Assembly: GCA_964592375.1 (NCBI GenBank) | Contig: CAZQDP010000041.1 | Location: 1-20,732 of the forward strand | Reading direction: 5' to 3' | Length of the DNA: 20,732 nt | Origin: CAZQDP01 sp964592375 | GTDB taxonomy: Bacteria; Bacillota; Clostridia; RUG12999 | Shown: positions 5,305 through 13,704 of the stretch, in pieces | How the letters are laid out: each line of letters starts with the position of its first letter | Position numbering within the stretch: position 1 is the first letter of the stretch | Translations under genes and position numbers: made by a program | Notes under the pieces: model-generated | Database searches by the model: none | What the model was told of the DNA's origin: nothing | Seen by the model: the letters and a program-made list of their open reading frames with translations, nothing else

Positions 5305-6192
5305 ATGAATACAAAAAAATACTTTATAACACTTTTTCAAATACTGATTTTTGCTGCAATTGCATTTGGTATTTATTATGGCGTTTCATGGGGAATTACC
5401 GGAAGGCCTCCTGTTTCTATTGTGTCGGCGCTGAAGGCGGATAGGAATATTCTACTCATGGGAACGGACAAGGAGGGGCTTCGTTCGGATGTCATGATGC
5501 TGATTATGGTGCGGCCTTCGGTGTCCACAGTGGATGTGCTCTCCATCCCGAGAGACAGCTTGGTGACTATCAACGGAGATGCCCATAAAATTAATTCTGC
5601 ACTGGGTATCGGCAAAGAAAAGCTATCTATTCAAAAGGTGGAAGAGATTACGGGGATTAAAATAGATCATTATGCTACCATTTCATTTGAAGGATTTAAG
5701 AATATCATCGATATACTGGGCGGCGTAGATTTTAATGTGCCGCAGAATATGGATTATGAAGACCCTTCGCAGGATTTATTTATTCATCTAAAGGCAGGAC
5801 AGCAGCATTTGGATGGCAAAAAGGCCGAGCAGTTGGTTCGCTTTAGGGGGTATCCCACTGCAGACGAGGGGCGTATCAAAGCGCAGCAAGCGTTTTTGAA
5901 GGAAATTTTCCGCCAAAAGCTTACTCCTTCGCTCATTACCAAGGCACCACAAATTGCATCGCAGATTGCAAAACATGTGAAGACGGATATTCCAATCGGC
6001 GATTTGCCAAAGTATGGCGCACTGGCTTCAAAGCTGGATGAATCCTCACTTTCCACGCATCAACTGCCCGGCGGAGCACAGATGATAAGCAAGATTTCGT
6101 ATTATGTTATTAACAAAGCAGAGACAAGAGCATTGGTTCAAGAAATTAAGAATAGACAGCCAAAATCGGCGGAAGAAAAAACCGGGAGCTAA
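5305..6192 (+). CDS. LytR-CpsA-Psr (LCP) family cell-wall glycopolymer transferase
   Basis: A 295-residue membrane-anchored protein of the LCP family, which attaches wall teichoic acid, capsule or other glycopolymers from lipid carriers to peptidoglycan on the outer face of the membrane. Residues 8-26 are a single N-terminal transmembrane segment. The LCP domain (about 47-215) shows NILLMGTD, R60-S-D62 in RSDVMML, S80-I-P-R83-D84, the DILGGVDFNVP block and the Arg/Asp-rich RFRGYPTADEGRIKAQQ. These contain the charged residues that bind pyrophosphate and magnesium in the family. There is no large C-terminal extension. The ATG at 5305 is preferred over an in-frame TTG at 5287; a modest GGAT site lies about 10 nt upstream. 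Its transcript probably starts at 5164 and must read through the terminator at 5236-5257. A weak closer promoter (TTGTAG 5259-5264, TATACT 5282-5287) is possible. Confidence 0.93.
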   Translation: MNTKKYFITLFQILIFAAIAFGIYYGVSWGITGRPPVSIVSALKADRNILLMGTDKEGLRSDVMMLIMVRPSVSTVDVLSIPRDSLVTINGDAHKINSALGIGKEKLSIQKVEEITGIKIDHYATISFEGFKNIIDILGGVDFNVPQNMDYEDPSQDLFIHLKAGQQHLDGKKAEQLVRFRGYPTADEGRIKAQQAFLKEIFRQKLTPSLITKAPQIASQIAKHVKTDIPIGDLPKYGALASKLDESSLSTHQLPGGAQMISKISYYVINKAETRALVQEIKNRQPKSAEEKTGS

Positions 6193-6279
6193 AAAGGAAC
6201 TTTTGTATAAGGATCGCAGTCTAATACCTGTACCTCTTATTTTATTCAAAATCTCCTCATTTGTTTACCCATTACAAAA

Positions 6280-6318
6280 GAGCTGCATCCTTATATCGGA
6301 TACAGCTCTCATTTTTTT
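6280..6318. terminator. Shared terminator between convergent LCP and HPr-like genes
   Basis: GAGCTGCATCC (6280-6290) pairs with GGATACAGCTC (6298-6308) with one mismatch, followed by TCA and seven T on the + strand. On the minus strand the same hairpin is followed by TTTTG. It therefore probably stops transcripts from both sides, more strongly on +. Confidence 0.75.
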
Positions 6319-6328
6319 GCGTAAAAGC

Positions 6329-6556
6329 TTATTTCATAAAAGCTTTTAGGTCTTCCATAAATGCATCGCAATTTTCACTATGTACTTCAACCTTAATGGG
6401 TCTACTTAAATCCAAACTGAAAATACCCATGATTGATTTTGCATCAACGACATACCTGCCGGAGGTTAAATCGGCATCGAAATCGTACTTATTTACCGTG
6501 TTTACGAAGTTTTTCACATCATTAATGGAGGACAGCATAATTTCACAAGTTCTCAT
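6329..6556 (-). CDS. HPr-like protein lacking the phosphorylatable histidine
   Basis: A 75-residue HPr-fold protein. HPr normally carries phosphate from enzyme I to sugar PTS transporters through His15 and is controlled by HPr kinase at Ser46. The C-terminal half aligns well, with KYDFDADL, then the Ser46 region KSIMGIFSLDL. By alignment from the KYD motif, the position of His15 is serine and Arg17 is asparagine, so it cannot carry PTS phosphate in the normal way. A regulatory role like that of Crh, which also lacks His15, is possible but inferred; His-less HPr-like proteins are common in Clostridia. The start used is the second in-frame ATG, since GGAAAGGA directly abuts the first (6565) and is about 9 nt from 6556. 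It has its own minus-strand promoter and converges on the LCP gene. Confidence 0.83.
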   Translation of the reverse strand: MRTCEIMLSSINDVKNFVNTVNKYDFDADLTSGRYVVDAKSIMGIFSLDLSRPIKVEVHSENCDAFMEDLKAFMK

Positions 6557-6599
6557 ACTCTTCATTCCTTTCCATATTGTCTATTGACTTTATGGCTAC

Positions 6600-6628
6600 A
6601 TTATAATATAAATAATGGTATAAGTCAA
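6600..6628 (-). promoter_or_regulatory. Sigma-A promoter of the HPr-like gene
   Basis: On the minus strand, TTGACT (6628-6623) and TATAAT (6605-6600) are 17 nt apart, about 44 nt before the start codon. This is a strong constitutive-type promoter. Confidence 0.83.
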
Positions 6629-6665
6629 GAACATAACCGGATTTACATAAGGATTTTTACACAAA

Positions 6666-6674
6666 TGATATACT
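6666..6674 (+). promoter_or_regulatory. Candidate extended -10 promoter of the mtaB-addA run
   Basis: TGATATACT is an extended -10 element. No clear -35 box is at the right distance. Transcription would begin near 6681, leaving a short leader that still includes the GGAGG site at 6691. Confidence 0.45.
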
Positions 6675-6703
6675 TTTGTCATTTTCCAAAGGAGGATGTA
6701 GGC

Positions 6704-7990
6704 TTGAAATATGCAGCATTTTATACGCTGGGTTGTAAGGTAAACCAGTATGAAACTCAGGCTATTGCCGGGATGTTTTTAAAGGCCGGCTATGAGCGAA
6801 CGGAGTTTGATCGGTATGCCGATATTTATGTGATTAATACTTGCAGCGTCACGGCACTTGCCGAGAAAAAATCCATGCAGATCATTCGCAGAGCCAAGAT
6901 GAATAATCCACTGGCCATTGTTGTGGTAACCGGCTGCTTTGCCCAGGTAAGTCCGGATAAGGTGAGCGCTATTGCGGGGGTGGACATTGTGGTGGGCAAT
7001 AGCTCAAAGCAGGAGATTGTGCGCATTGTAGAGGAATTTGGCGGCGAGCCTGTGCGCTATATTGCGGAGCTTGGGGCGGAGTATGCAGGGCTCAGCGCGC
7101 ATACAGGGTCCGGGCGCACCAGAGCGTTTATGAAGGTGCAAGATGGCTGTAATAATTTTTGTGCTTATTGTATTATTCCATATGCCAGAGGCCGAAATCG
7201 CTCTCGTGCCATGGAGGATATCATCGAAGAGGCAAAGGTGCTATCCGCTGCGGGATTCAAAGAAATAGTACTTACCGGTATTCACCTAGCCTCCTACGGA
7301 GGCGAGGTGGGAGATAGAGATTTACTGGATATTGTGCGAAATCTACATAAAATTGAGGGTATTGAGCGCATTCGACTCGGCTCCTTAGAGCTGACCCATA
7401 TTGTGCAAGACATTGCAAAAGATATGGCACAGTTGCCACGCCTTTGTCCGCATTTTCACATTTCTCTGCAAAGCGGATGTGATGCTACGCTAAAGCGAAT
7501 GAACAGAAAATACACCGCAAGGCAGTATGAGGAGGCAGTTTTCGCACTGAAAACTGCGGCGCCGCATATGGCCATTACCACCGATATGATGGTGGGCTTT
7601 CCAGGAGAGACGGTGCAAGAATTTGAGGCAAGCCGTGCGTTTGCCGAGGCGATTGGGTTTGCAAAGATGCATATATTCCCATATTCTAAGCGGCCGGGAA
7701 CGGTGGCGGCAGATATGGAGGGGCAAATCAGTGCGCAGGAGAAAAAAAGCAGAGCAAAGCTAATGCAACAAACGGCGGATGTGGCTGCCGCACGCTTTGC
7801 CGGGGGCCTTGTGGGAACGGTGCAATCCGTTCTGTTTGAGCAGTACCACGAAGGTGGTATTTGTGAGGGGCATGCGGCTAATTATATGCCTGTACGCATG
7901 CAATGCAAAGAGGATGAGGAAATCCGAAAAAAGATATTGCCTATTCGCATTACGGGATATGTTGATGGGTTTTTAATAGGGGAGAAATAA
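6704..7990 (+). CDS. mtaB: tRNA (N6-L-threonylcarbamoyladenosine(37)-C2)-methylthiotransferase MtaB
   Basis: A 428-residue radical SAM methylthiotransferase that converts t6A37 to ms2t6A in tRNAs reading ANN codons, acting in the cytoplasm. The N-terminal domain has the three cluster cysteines C11 (TLGCKVNQYE), C47 (INTCSVT) and C78 (VTGCFAQ). The radical SAM motif is C149-NNF-C153-AY-C156, followed by IIPYARGRNRSR. GFPGET and HIFPYSKRPGT further along are family landmarks, and a TRAM-like C-terminal region follows. The start is TTG at 6704: GGAGG lies 8 nt upstream, and the protein begins directly with the conserved KYAAFYTLGCKVNQYE. The frame continues upstream, but that part is not conserved-looking. 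MtaB is favoured over MiaB or RimO by the LGCKVNQYE N-terminus. addA follows after 24 nt, so co-transcription is likely. Confidence 0.94.
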   Translation: MKYAAFYTLGCKVNQYETQAIAGMFLKAGYERTEFDRYADIYVINTCSVTALAEKKSMQIIRRAKMNNPLAIVVVTGCFAQVSPDKVSAIAGVDIVVGNSSKQEIVRIVEEFGGEPVRYIAELGAEYAGLSAHTGSGRTRAFMKVQDGCNNFCAYCIIPYARGRNRSRAMEDIIEEAKVLSAAGFKEIVLTGIHLASYGGEVGDRDLLDIVRNLHKIEGIERIRLGSLELTHIVQDIAKDMAQLPRLCPHFHISLQSGCDATLKRMNRKYTARQYEEAVFALKTAAPHMAITTDMMVGFPGETVQEFEASRAFAEAIGFAKMHIFPYSKRPGTVAADMEGQISAQEKKSRAKLMQQTADVAAARFAGGLVGTVQSVLFEQYHEGGICEGHAANYMPVRMQCKEDEEIRKKILPIRITGYVDGFLIGEK

Positions 7991-8014
7991 ATTTTAATGC
8001 AAAGGAGTGAGAAT

Positions 8015-11000
8015 ATGCCGCAATGGACAACAAAGCAGGAAGAGGCCATCTACTTCATGGGCCATGATATTTTGGTGTCTGCCGGAGCCGGAGCCGGGAA
8101 AACCGCCGTGCTTAGCGAAAGAATTCTTCAGCGGATTTGCAACAAAGAAGATCCGGTGGATATCGACCGGTTTTTAATTGTCACTTTTACCAATGCCGCG
8201 GCGGCGGAAATGCGCAGCCGCATCAGCCGCAAAATATCCGAGGCTTTAGAGCAGGACCCCACAAACAGCCACCTGCAACGGCAGCTGACTCTGCTCTACA
8301 AAGCAGATATTACCACCATTCACTCCTTTTGCCTTGGCATGATTCGCAATAACTTTCATTTAATTGATATCGATCCCGGCGCAGTGGTGGGCAGTGGGCC
8401 GAGTATTGATATTCTCAAAATGAGGTGTTGCAACGAAGTTTGCGAGCAAATGTATACTGCAGAGGATGGCGAAACTTTTGCAAGACTAATGGATCTTATT
8501 GGCAAAACCACGGATGAATCTGCAGGGCCTGCTGCCATCATTCGCATTTATGATTATATTCGAAGCTTTCCAAATCCACTGCAGTGGCTTCAAGAGCAGA
8601 CGGAGAAATATAATATCAGCAAGGAATCGGAAACAGATCAAACGCAGTGGGCCATGGAGCTGAGGCAAAGCTTTAAGATAGAACTTGACGGCACAATTCG
8701 AGAGGCCCAGCGCCTTATTGAGCTTGCACAAGCCTTGCAGGCTGATTTCTATCTGCCTGCCTTCTTACAGGATGAGGAAATGCTCCTGCGCCTACAGGCG
8801 GCCTGTAGCGGCAGCTGGGAGCAAATGCATGAAGCGGCAGGGGAGTGTGGTTTTGTGCGTTTGCGCTCCAAACCAAAGGATTTTGATCCCGATGTGGCAC
8901 AAAGGTGTAGGGATGTGCGAGATAAAATTAAAAAGATGACGGGAAATGTGGTAAATGAAATACTGTATTTTTCACCTTCGCTCATCTTATCCGGTTTGCA
9001 GCAGGCTTATCCTTTGATGCGCATCCTGCAAAAAACCATTGAGCGCTTTGATGCGGAATATACCCTTGCCAAAAAGGAAGAGGCATTGCTGGATTTTTCG
9101 GATTTTGAGCACTATGCCTTAAAGCTTCTGAGCTCGAAGTCTTTTTCTCTTGCAGAGGAGCTTCGCCAAAAATATGTGGAGATATTTGTGGATGAATATC
9201 AAGATTGCAATAGCGTGCAGGAAGCGTTATTTTCGTATATCTGCAAAAGAAAAGATGGAAAAAGCACCAATATGTTTATGGTAGGGGATGTAAAGCAGAG
9301 TATTTACAGGTTCAGGCAGGGGGACCCCACCATCTTTATGGGAAAAAATGATTTGTATGCAAGGCACAGCGAGGAAGGCAAAATGGTGGCACTAAATCGA
9401 AATTTTAGGAGCCGCCCTGAAATTATTGAAGGAATTAACAGAATATTTAGCCGAATTATGAGTGAGCATGTTGGCGAAATTGCATATGACACGAACCAAC
9501 AGCTCAGTAGCGGAGCACAATATCCACCCTGTGCGCATTCGGTGGGTGGCCCCATTGCACTTTTGATAGCACAAACGGATGTGGAAGAGGAAGAGCCGAT
9601 AGATAGCAATCTGCAAGAAGATGAGGAAGAACAGAGCGAGCAGGAATATACGCTTCCACTTCGAGCAATTCAAATGGAAGCGCAAATGGTGGCCGCTAAA
9701 ATCCGGCAGCTGATAGACGAGGGGCCGGAGGTTTTTGATGCCACGCAAGGAAAATATCGCCCCATTACATATAAAGACATCACGGTGCTTTTGCGCTCAC
9801 CCACCGGACGGGCAGAGTGCTTTGAGGAAGCATTTGAGCAGCAGGCAATCCCCTATCATACCGATGCGGGCAGTGGTTTGTTTTTTACACTGGAGATGAA
9901 AATGCTCATTTCCATTTTGCGCATCATTGATAATCCCAAGCAAGATATCCCCTTGCTGGGCGTTTTGCGGTGCCCTCTCTTTGGGTTTTCTGAGGACGAG
10001 CTACTCCAAATAAAGCGGCAGGGGGGGATGGTTTTTCATGATGCCCTCATGGCCTTTGCAGAGCTAACGCCGAGCGGTAAGCTTGGGGAGAAGTGCAAGG
10101 ATTTTCTGCAAAAAATAGTACTTTGGCGCAGTATAGCCTGCAGCGTACCTACGGATATTTTAATTGAGCGTATTCTTTTGCAAATCGACTTTTATGCTTT
10201 TGCGGCGGCCTTGCCCATGCCACAGCAACGAATTGCCAATTTACATTTGCTACTCAGCTATGCAAGGGAGTTTGAAGAAGGTGGCTTTCGCGGATTGTTT
10301 GGTTTTTTAAGCTATGTGGAAAATATCCGTGAGCATCCCGAGACCGGCGTTGCAAAGCTGATGTCGGAAAATAGTGATGTGGTAAGGATTATGAGCATTC
10401 ATAAATCAAAAGGACTAGAATTCCCCGTTGTATTTGTTTGCGCAACGAGTGCGAAGTTTAACAATAAGGACAGTCGAAGTTCCCTTTTATTACACAAGTC
10501 CCTTGGCATTGGCATGGATTATTTGGACAGGGGGCGCAGAATAAAATACAAGCTACTGCCAAAAGCTGCCATTGTACGTCGCATTAAAAATGAAAATATG
10601 TCTGAGGAAATGCGGATTTTGTATGTGGCACTCACCAGAGCAAAGGAAAAGCTATTTATTACAGCCGCCAAAAAAGGGGCAAAGCAAAAACTACAGCAGT
10701 GGATGGAAGTATCTCAGCAGGAGGGCAGTCTGCCCCTTTGTGACACCTCGAGGGCAAATAGCTTTTTTGATTGGATTTGCGGATGTATTGATAAAAGCTG
10801 GGAGGTCAGCATTGAAGAAGCTGTAGCAGGCCCCGCGCTCATGCACAGGCAGGCGCCAATCCTTCAAAGTGAGGCGCACGCAGAGCTAAGTGGCGAAATT
10901 GACCGCAGACTTTCATTTGAATACCCACATAAGGCTGCCACGCAGCTACCCGGAAAAATATCCGTTACTGAACTAAAACGCAGGAATGAATACGCATGGG

Positions 11001-11578
11001 ATCCGGAAAGTGCGCTTTTGCATAGCAAAAAAGCGCGAAAGCCTTCCTTTGCCAAGGAAGAGCAAGCACTTGGCGCAGAGCAACGGGGTACACTTTCTCA
11101 TTTGGTTCTGCGGCATGTTACGCTTAGCGACCTTGAACCGCACAAGGCACTAAAAACTTGTGCTGAAGATCTTGTCAGGCGAAAATTCATCACAGAGTCG
11201 GAGCGGTGGCAGATTGATTTTGAGGGAATGGAAGCATTTTTACAATCGCCCTTAGGGCAGAGGCTTCGAAGCGCACGGACGGTGTATCGAGAGATGCCAT
11301 TTAATATGGACATTCCCGCCAAGGAGCTTTTGGATGTAGTCGGAGCAGAGGAGGAAACGGTATTATTGCAAGGCGTCATTGACTGCCTGTTTTGTGATGA
11401 AAAAGGCTGGGTACTCTTGGATTATAAGACGGACAGACCAATGCCCGACACGGAGATCATCAAGCGATACGGCATTCAAATGGCATTCTATGAAAAGGCC
11501 GCTCAGCGGATTATCGGCGGCCCTGCTTTAGAAAAGATTATTTATTTGCTTGCAAGTAACAAAGCTATTCTGCTTTAA
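8015..11578 (+). CDS. addA: ATP-dependent helicase/nuclease subunit A (AddA)
   Basis: A 1187-residue UvrD-type helicase with a C-terminal RecB-like nuclease, close to the usual AddA length. AddAB resects double-strand breaks until it meets a Chi-type site, preparing ends for RecA. Visible motifs are Walker A AGAGAGKT (23-30), helicase motif II FVDEYQD with D393-E394, the motif IV-like NRNFRSRPEI, the late motif MSIHKSKGLEFPVVF, motif VI MRILYVALTRAKEKLF, and the nuclease block GVIDCLF...LLDYKTD with D1136 and K1138. The start at 8015 has GGAG about 8 nt upstream; an in-frame ATG at 7997 would precede that site. AddA normally works with AddB, which carries the iron-sulfur cluster and is usually encoded just upstream, but here the upstream gene is mtaB and no addB is in the window. 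Confidence 0.95.
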   Translation: MPQWTTKQEEAIYFMGHDILVSAGAGAGKTAVLSERILQRICNKEDPVDIDRFLIVTFTNAAAAEMRSRISRKISEALEQDPTNSHLQRQLTLLYKADITTIHSFCLGMIRNNFHLIDIDPGAVVGSGPSIDILKMRCCNEVCEQMYTAEDGETFARLMDLIGKTTDESAGPAAIIRIYDYIRSFPNPLQWLQEQTEKYNISKESETDQTQWAMELRQSFKIELDGTIREAQRLIELAQALQADFYLPAFLQDEEMLLRLQAACSGSWEQMHEAAGECGFVRLRSKPKDFDPDVAQRCRDVRDKIKKMTGNVVNEILYFSPSLILSGLQQAYPLMRILQKTIERFDAEYTLAKKEEALLDFSDFEHYALKLLSSKSFSLAEELRQKYVEIFVDEYQDCNSVQEALFSYICKRKDGKSTNMFMVGDVKQSIYRFRQGDPTIFMGKNDLYARHSEEGKMVALNRNFRSRPEIIEGINRIFSRIMSEHVGEIAYDTNQQLSSGAQYPPCAHSVGGPIALLIAQTDVEEEEPIDSNLQEDEEEQSEQEYTLPLRAIQMEAQMVAAKIRQLIDEGPEVFDATQGKYRPITYKDITVLLRSPTGRAECFEEAFEQQAIPYHTDAGSGLFFTLEMKMLISILRIIDNPKQDIPLLGVLRCPLFGFSEDELLQIKRQGGMVFHDALMAFAELTPSGKLGEKCKDFLQKIVLWRSIACSVPTDILIERILLQIDFYAFAAALPMPQQRIANLHLLLSYAREFEEGGFRGLFGFLSYVENIREHPETGVAKLMSENSDVVRIMSIHKSKGLEFPVVFVCATSAKFNNKDSRSSLLLHKSLGIGMDYLDRGRRIKYKLLPKAAIVRRIKNENMSEEMRILYVALTRAKEKLFITAAKKGAKQKLQQWMEVSQQEGSLPLCDTSRANSFFDWICGCIDKSWEVSIEEAVAGPALMHRQAPILQSEAHAELSGEIDRRLSFEYPHKAATQLPGKISVTELKRRNEYAWDPESALLHSKKARKPSFAKEEQALGAEQRGTLSHLVLRHVTLSDLEPHKALKTCAEDLVRRKFITESERWQIDFEGMEAFLQSPLGQRLRSARTVYREMPFNMDIPAKELLDVVGAEEETVLLQGVIDCLFCDEKGWVLLDYKTDRPMPDTEIIKRYGIQMAFYEKAAQRIIGGPALEKIIYLLASNKAILL

Positions 11579-11612
11579 AGCGATAAAGAATGATTTTTGA
11601 AAGGGTGATTGG

Positions 11613-12392
11613 ATGGAGTACTTCATCAGTGAGATATTGGAGAGCGAAGAGGCAAAAAACATTTTAATTAGCTGCGGTGAGCTTGCCAAAAAAGCAAAAA
11701 AAGTTGCGGAATATATTTTCTGCGCAGGTGTGTATACTGATTTAAAAGATGAAGAGGCACTTTGCACATTGGCATATATGGCAGAATATGTACGTGAAAA
11801 AAATGCGGCAAGAGGAATTTGCGAAGAAATAACGATAGCAACCCTTAAGGACATTAATATATGGATTGATAATTATTTGCTCCAGCACGGAAAGTTTGGC
11901 ATTGATAAATTTGGATGGCTCATTAATCATTATAGGGGAAATTTATTTCGAATAGGAAGATTGCAATTTATTCTGCGCCCATCGGATGCACATATTCCAA
12001 GTGGAGACTTTGTGCTCGATACTCATATTCCGCAGGGTGAACCTTTGGATATTTCGGAGTGTGAAAAAGCATTTTTGCTGGCGGGAGATTTTTTTAAAAA
12101 TCTTTATCCACAATACGATTTTCAATACTTCTATTGCTATTCATGGCTTCTGGATGAAAATTTACAAAATTTCCTTTCGGATCAAACCAATTTGGTGCGA
12201 TTTATGAAACTATGGACAAAATATACTTCAGAAAAAAACATGAGCAGTATTATTGAACGCGTTTTTGGCTTTGGCATGACGCGGGAGAAACTTCAAGATG
12301 CGGTCCTTAACACCGGACTGCAAATCAATTTAAAAAAGTACTTGGATAATGGTGGCTTATGCCGTGACAGCGCAGGGTATAAAAAAATATAA
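11613..12392 (+). CDS. Acyltransferase domain-containing protein (NAT_N/GNAT_C type)
   Basis: A 259-residue cytoplasmic protein. It resembles the Bacillota family annotated as acyltransferase domain-containing proteins, with an all-helical N-terminal part (about 1-105) and a C-terminal GNAT-like fold. Family-like blocks are FRIGRLQFILRPSD (about 112-125), FVLDTHIPQGEPLD, ECEKAFLLAGDFFKNLYP and FYCYSWLLDENLQNFL, then SNLVxFMKLW-like sequence. It is assigned from overall pattern rather than catalytic residues, and neither acyl donor nor acceptor is known. GGGTG lies a few bases before the ATG. The gene follows addA by 34 nt and precedes the next gene by 28 nt, so it probably belongs to the same transcript. 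Members of this family are sometimes found close to carbohydrate genes, which fits the cluster downstream (recollection, not checked). Confidence 0.68.
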   Translation: MEYFISEILESEEAKNILISCGELAKKAKKVAEYIFCAGVYTDLKDEEALCTLAYMAEYVREKNAARGICEEITIATLKDINIWIDNYLLQHGKFGIDKFGWLINHYRGNLFRIGRLQFILRPSDAHIPSGDFVLDTHIPQGEPLDISECEKAFLLAGDFFKNLYPQYDFQYFYCYSWLLDENLQNFLSDQTNLVRFMKLWTKYTSEKNMSSIIERVFGFGMTREKLQDAVLNTGLQINLKKYLDNGGLCRDSAGYKKI

Positions 12393-12420
12393 TCAAATTT
12401 GCAATGAGGTGCGACGAAAC

Positions 12421-13533
12421 ATGGACAATATTGTAATTCCAAAGAGCAATTATATCGTGATTGATGATGTGGGGTGGAAGAAGGGGACAAACGGTAGCTT
12501 GCTAAATGAACCCTATCGAACTGGAATGAAACGAAATCACTGTGCGAAGGATTATCAGGCACTTTATGCGCTGGCAAGTAAATTAAATATGAAACTTCAA
12601 ATTGCATTCGTTGCAGGAGAATGGGATAAGAATAATATTTTGAGGAATGTACCACACAGCAACTGGATGTGGAAAAAATGGAATAATACTGAAAACATAT
12701 TCGGGGATGAAGCAGAAATTATAGATATCTTAAACGTGAATAAGCTCTCCATTGCTGTTCATGCGTTGTGTCATGAATTTTGGCATGAGGACGGCACATT
12801 TAGCCGAGCGGAATTTGGCCCCAAAATAGATCTTGAAATCGCAAAATTGCATTTAAATGCATTCTTTCAAATTTTAAAGGATAATCATATTGATGCACTT
12901 ATCAATTCATTTGTGCCGCCAGCTTTTATGTACACATACGATAACATTGCAAGGCTGCTTGCGCAATTTGGAATTCAATACATCTCCACTCCGTTTCAAA
13001 CTGTGGATTATGCGGGGGAAAAGGATCGATATTTTATGGACAATGAACTCATCGTCTGCGACAGAACAAGCGATTTAATTCGATGGGATGTTACAAATGC
13101 GAAAGTTCCCGAAGCGATAAAAGACGGTTTTTTTGGAATGCATTTTCCAAATATTTTGGCGGAGGATCCTTCGCAGAACCTTGAAGTAGTGGATGAATGG
13201 GTTTGCTACTTTAATCAATATAAGCATCTGTTCGGACAAATTTTGGCAAAGGATGAAGTGGAGGCGCATAGCCAAACGGTTTATCAAAAGGAATTAAAGA
13301 TAACGGAGAAGATGGATCATATTATGATTGAGGGCAGTGCAAAAAAAAATCTTGCTCCCTATTATTATCTGCATAGCCGCATACCACTTTGTGCAGAGCG
13401 TATCAAAAGAGAACAAGATTATGACGAATATAAAATTCCATATAAGCCGCAGACCTTCATTGCCAAACGCACTCATGAAGCAGGCGGAGCAGCATCCAAT
13501 GGTTTTTCTTCTTTTGCCAAGCGAAACCGCTGA
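12421..13533 (+). CDS. Polysaccharide-deacetylase-like (NodB-type barrel) protein, function uncertain
   Basis: A 370-residue protein without a signal peptide. I do not recognise a named family. Two features suggest the NodB/polysaccharide deacetylase superfamily: an early strand ending in paired aspartates, YIVIDDVGW (D15-D16), and a later strand followed by H114-ALC-H118-EFWH (HxxxH), matching the D-D and HxxxH metal-binding motifs of that superfamily. A strand-like IAFVAGEWD at 61-69 and SFVPPAF at 163-169 fit further barrel strands. The ATG at 12421 is preferred (GAGGTG 9 nt upstream); the frame is open from 12349, overlapping the previous gene. The last ~30 residues (from about 340) change character to Ala/Arg/Gly-rich and overlap an antisense frame at 13473-13595, so the native C-terminus may have been replaced. 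It sits between the acyltransferase gene and the glycoside hydrolase operon. Confidence 0.6.
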   Translation: MDNIVIPKSNYIVIDDVGWKKGTNGSLLNEPYRTGMKRNHCAKDYQALYALASKLNMKLQIAFVAGEWDKNNILRNVPHSNWMWKKWNNTENIFGDEAEIIDILNVNKLSIAVHALCHEFWHEDGTFSRAEFGPKIDLEIAKLHLNAFFQILKDNHIDALINSFVPPAFMYTYDNIARLLAQFGIQYISTPFQTVDYAGEKDRYFMDNELIVCDRTSDLIRWDVTNAKVPEAIKDGFFGMHFPNILAEDPSQNLEVVDEWVCYFNQYKHLFGQILAKDEVEAHSQTVYQKELKITEKMDHIMIEGSAKKNLAPYYYLHSRIPLCAERIKREQDYDEYKIPYKPQTFIAKRTHEAGGAASNGFSSFAKRNR

Positions 13534-13595
13534 CTGTATTGGTAGCCCATCAGCTCCGCTTGCTCCCACAGTTGCTGTGTTGTATCTCTAACCAT
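13473..13595 (-). pseudogene. Possible gene remnant antisense to the end of the deacetylase-like gene
   Basis: The minus strand holds a 40-codon frame whose product looks protein-like, with segments such as TTQQLWEQAELMGYQYSQ and RFRLAKEEKPLDAAPPAS. It has helix-like amphipathic character and no low-complexity bias. No ribosome binding site precedes its ATG at 13595. Its 3' part lies under the last 61 nt of the deacetylase-like gene, where that protein's sequence becomes atypical. It could be the end of a gene left by a past rearrangement, a very small gene, or a chance frame. I cannot identify its parent. Confidence 0.25.
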
Positions 13596-13643
13596 CGTGC
13601 TTTTTTACTACCAACTAAAAATCCAAACATTTCACCCAAAAAG

Positions 13644-13675
13644 GCAAATACTTATTTGCAACCATAAGTTATAAT
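13644..13675 (+). promoter_or_regulatory. Operator-like palindrome and -10 box of the glycoside hydrolase operon
   Basis: GCAAATA-CT-TATTTGC (13644-13659) is a perfect 7-bp inverted repeat with a 2-nt centre. It covers the place where a -35 box would be for the TATAAT at 13670-13675, and no consensus -35 is present. Transcription would start near 13682, ahead of the GH38 start at 13705. A regulator bound to the palindrome could repress or activate the operon; which protein does so is unknown. Confidence 0.45.
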
Positions 13676-13704
13676 TGAGCCAAGAAAGATGTGGTGGTGA
13701 TAGG

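Noticed and set aside
6584..6607. TTGACT and TATAAT on the + strand as the mtaB promoter
   Set aside because: The spacer is only 12 nt. The same TATAAT region fits perfectly as the minus-strand promoter of the HPr-like gene.
8137..9748. Several frames of 60-118 codons on both strands inside addA
   Set aside because: They lie wholly within a complete, motif-rich AddA gene, lack ribosome binding sites and show no recognisable domains.
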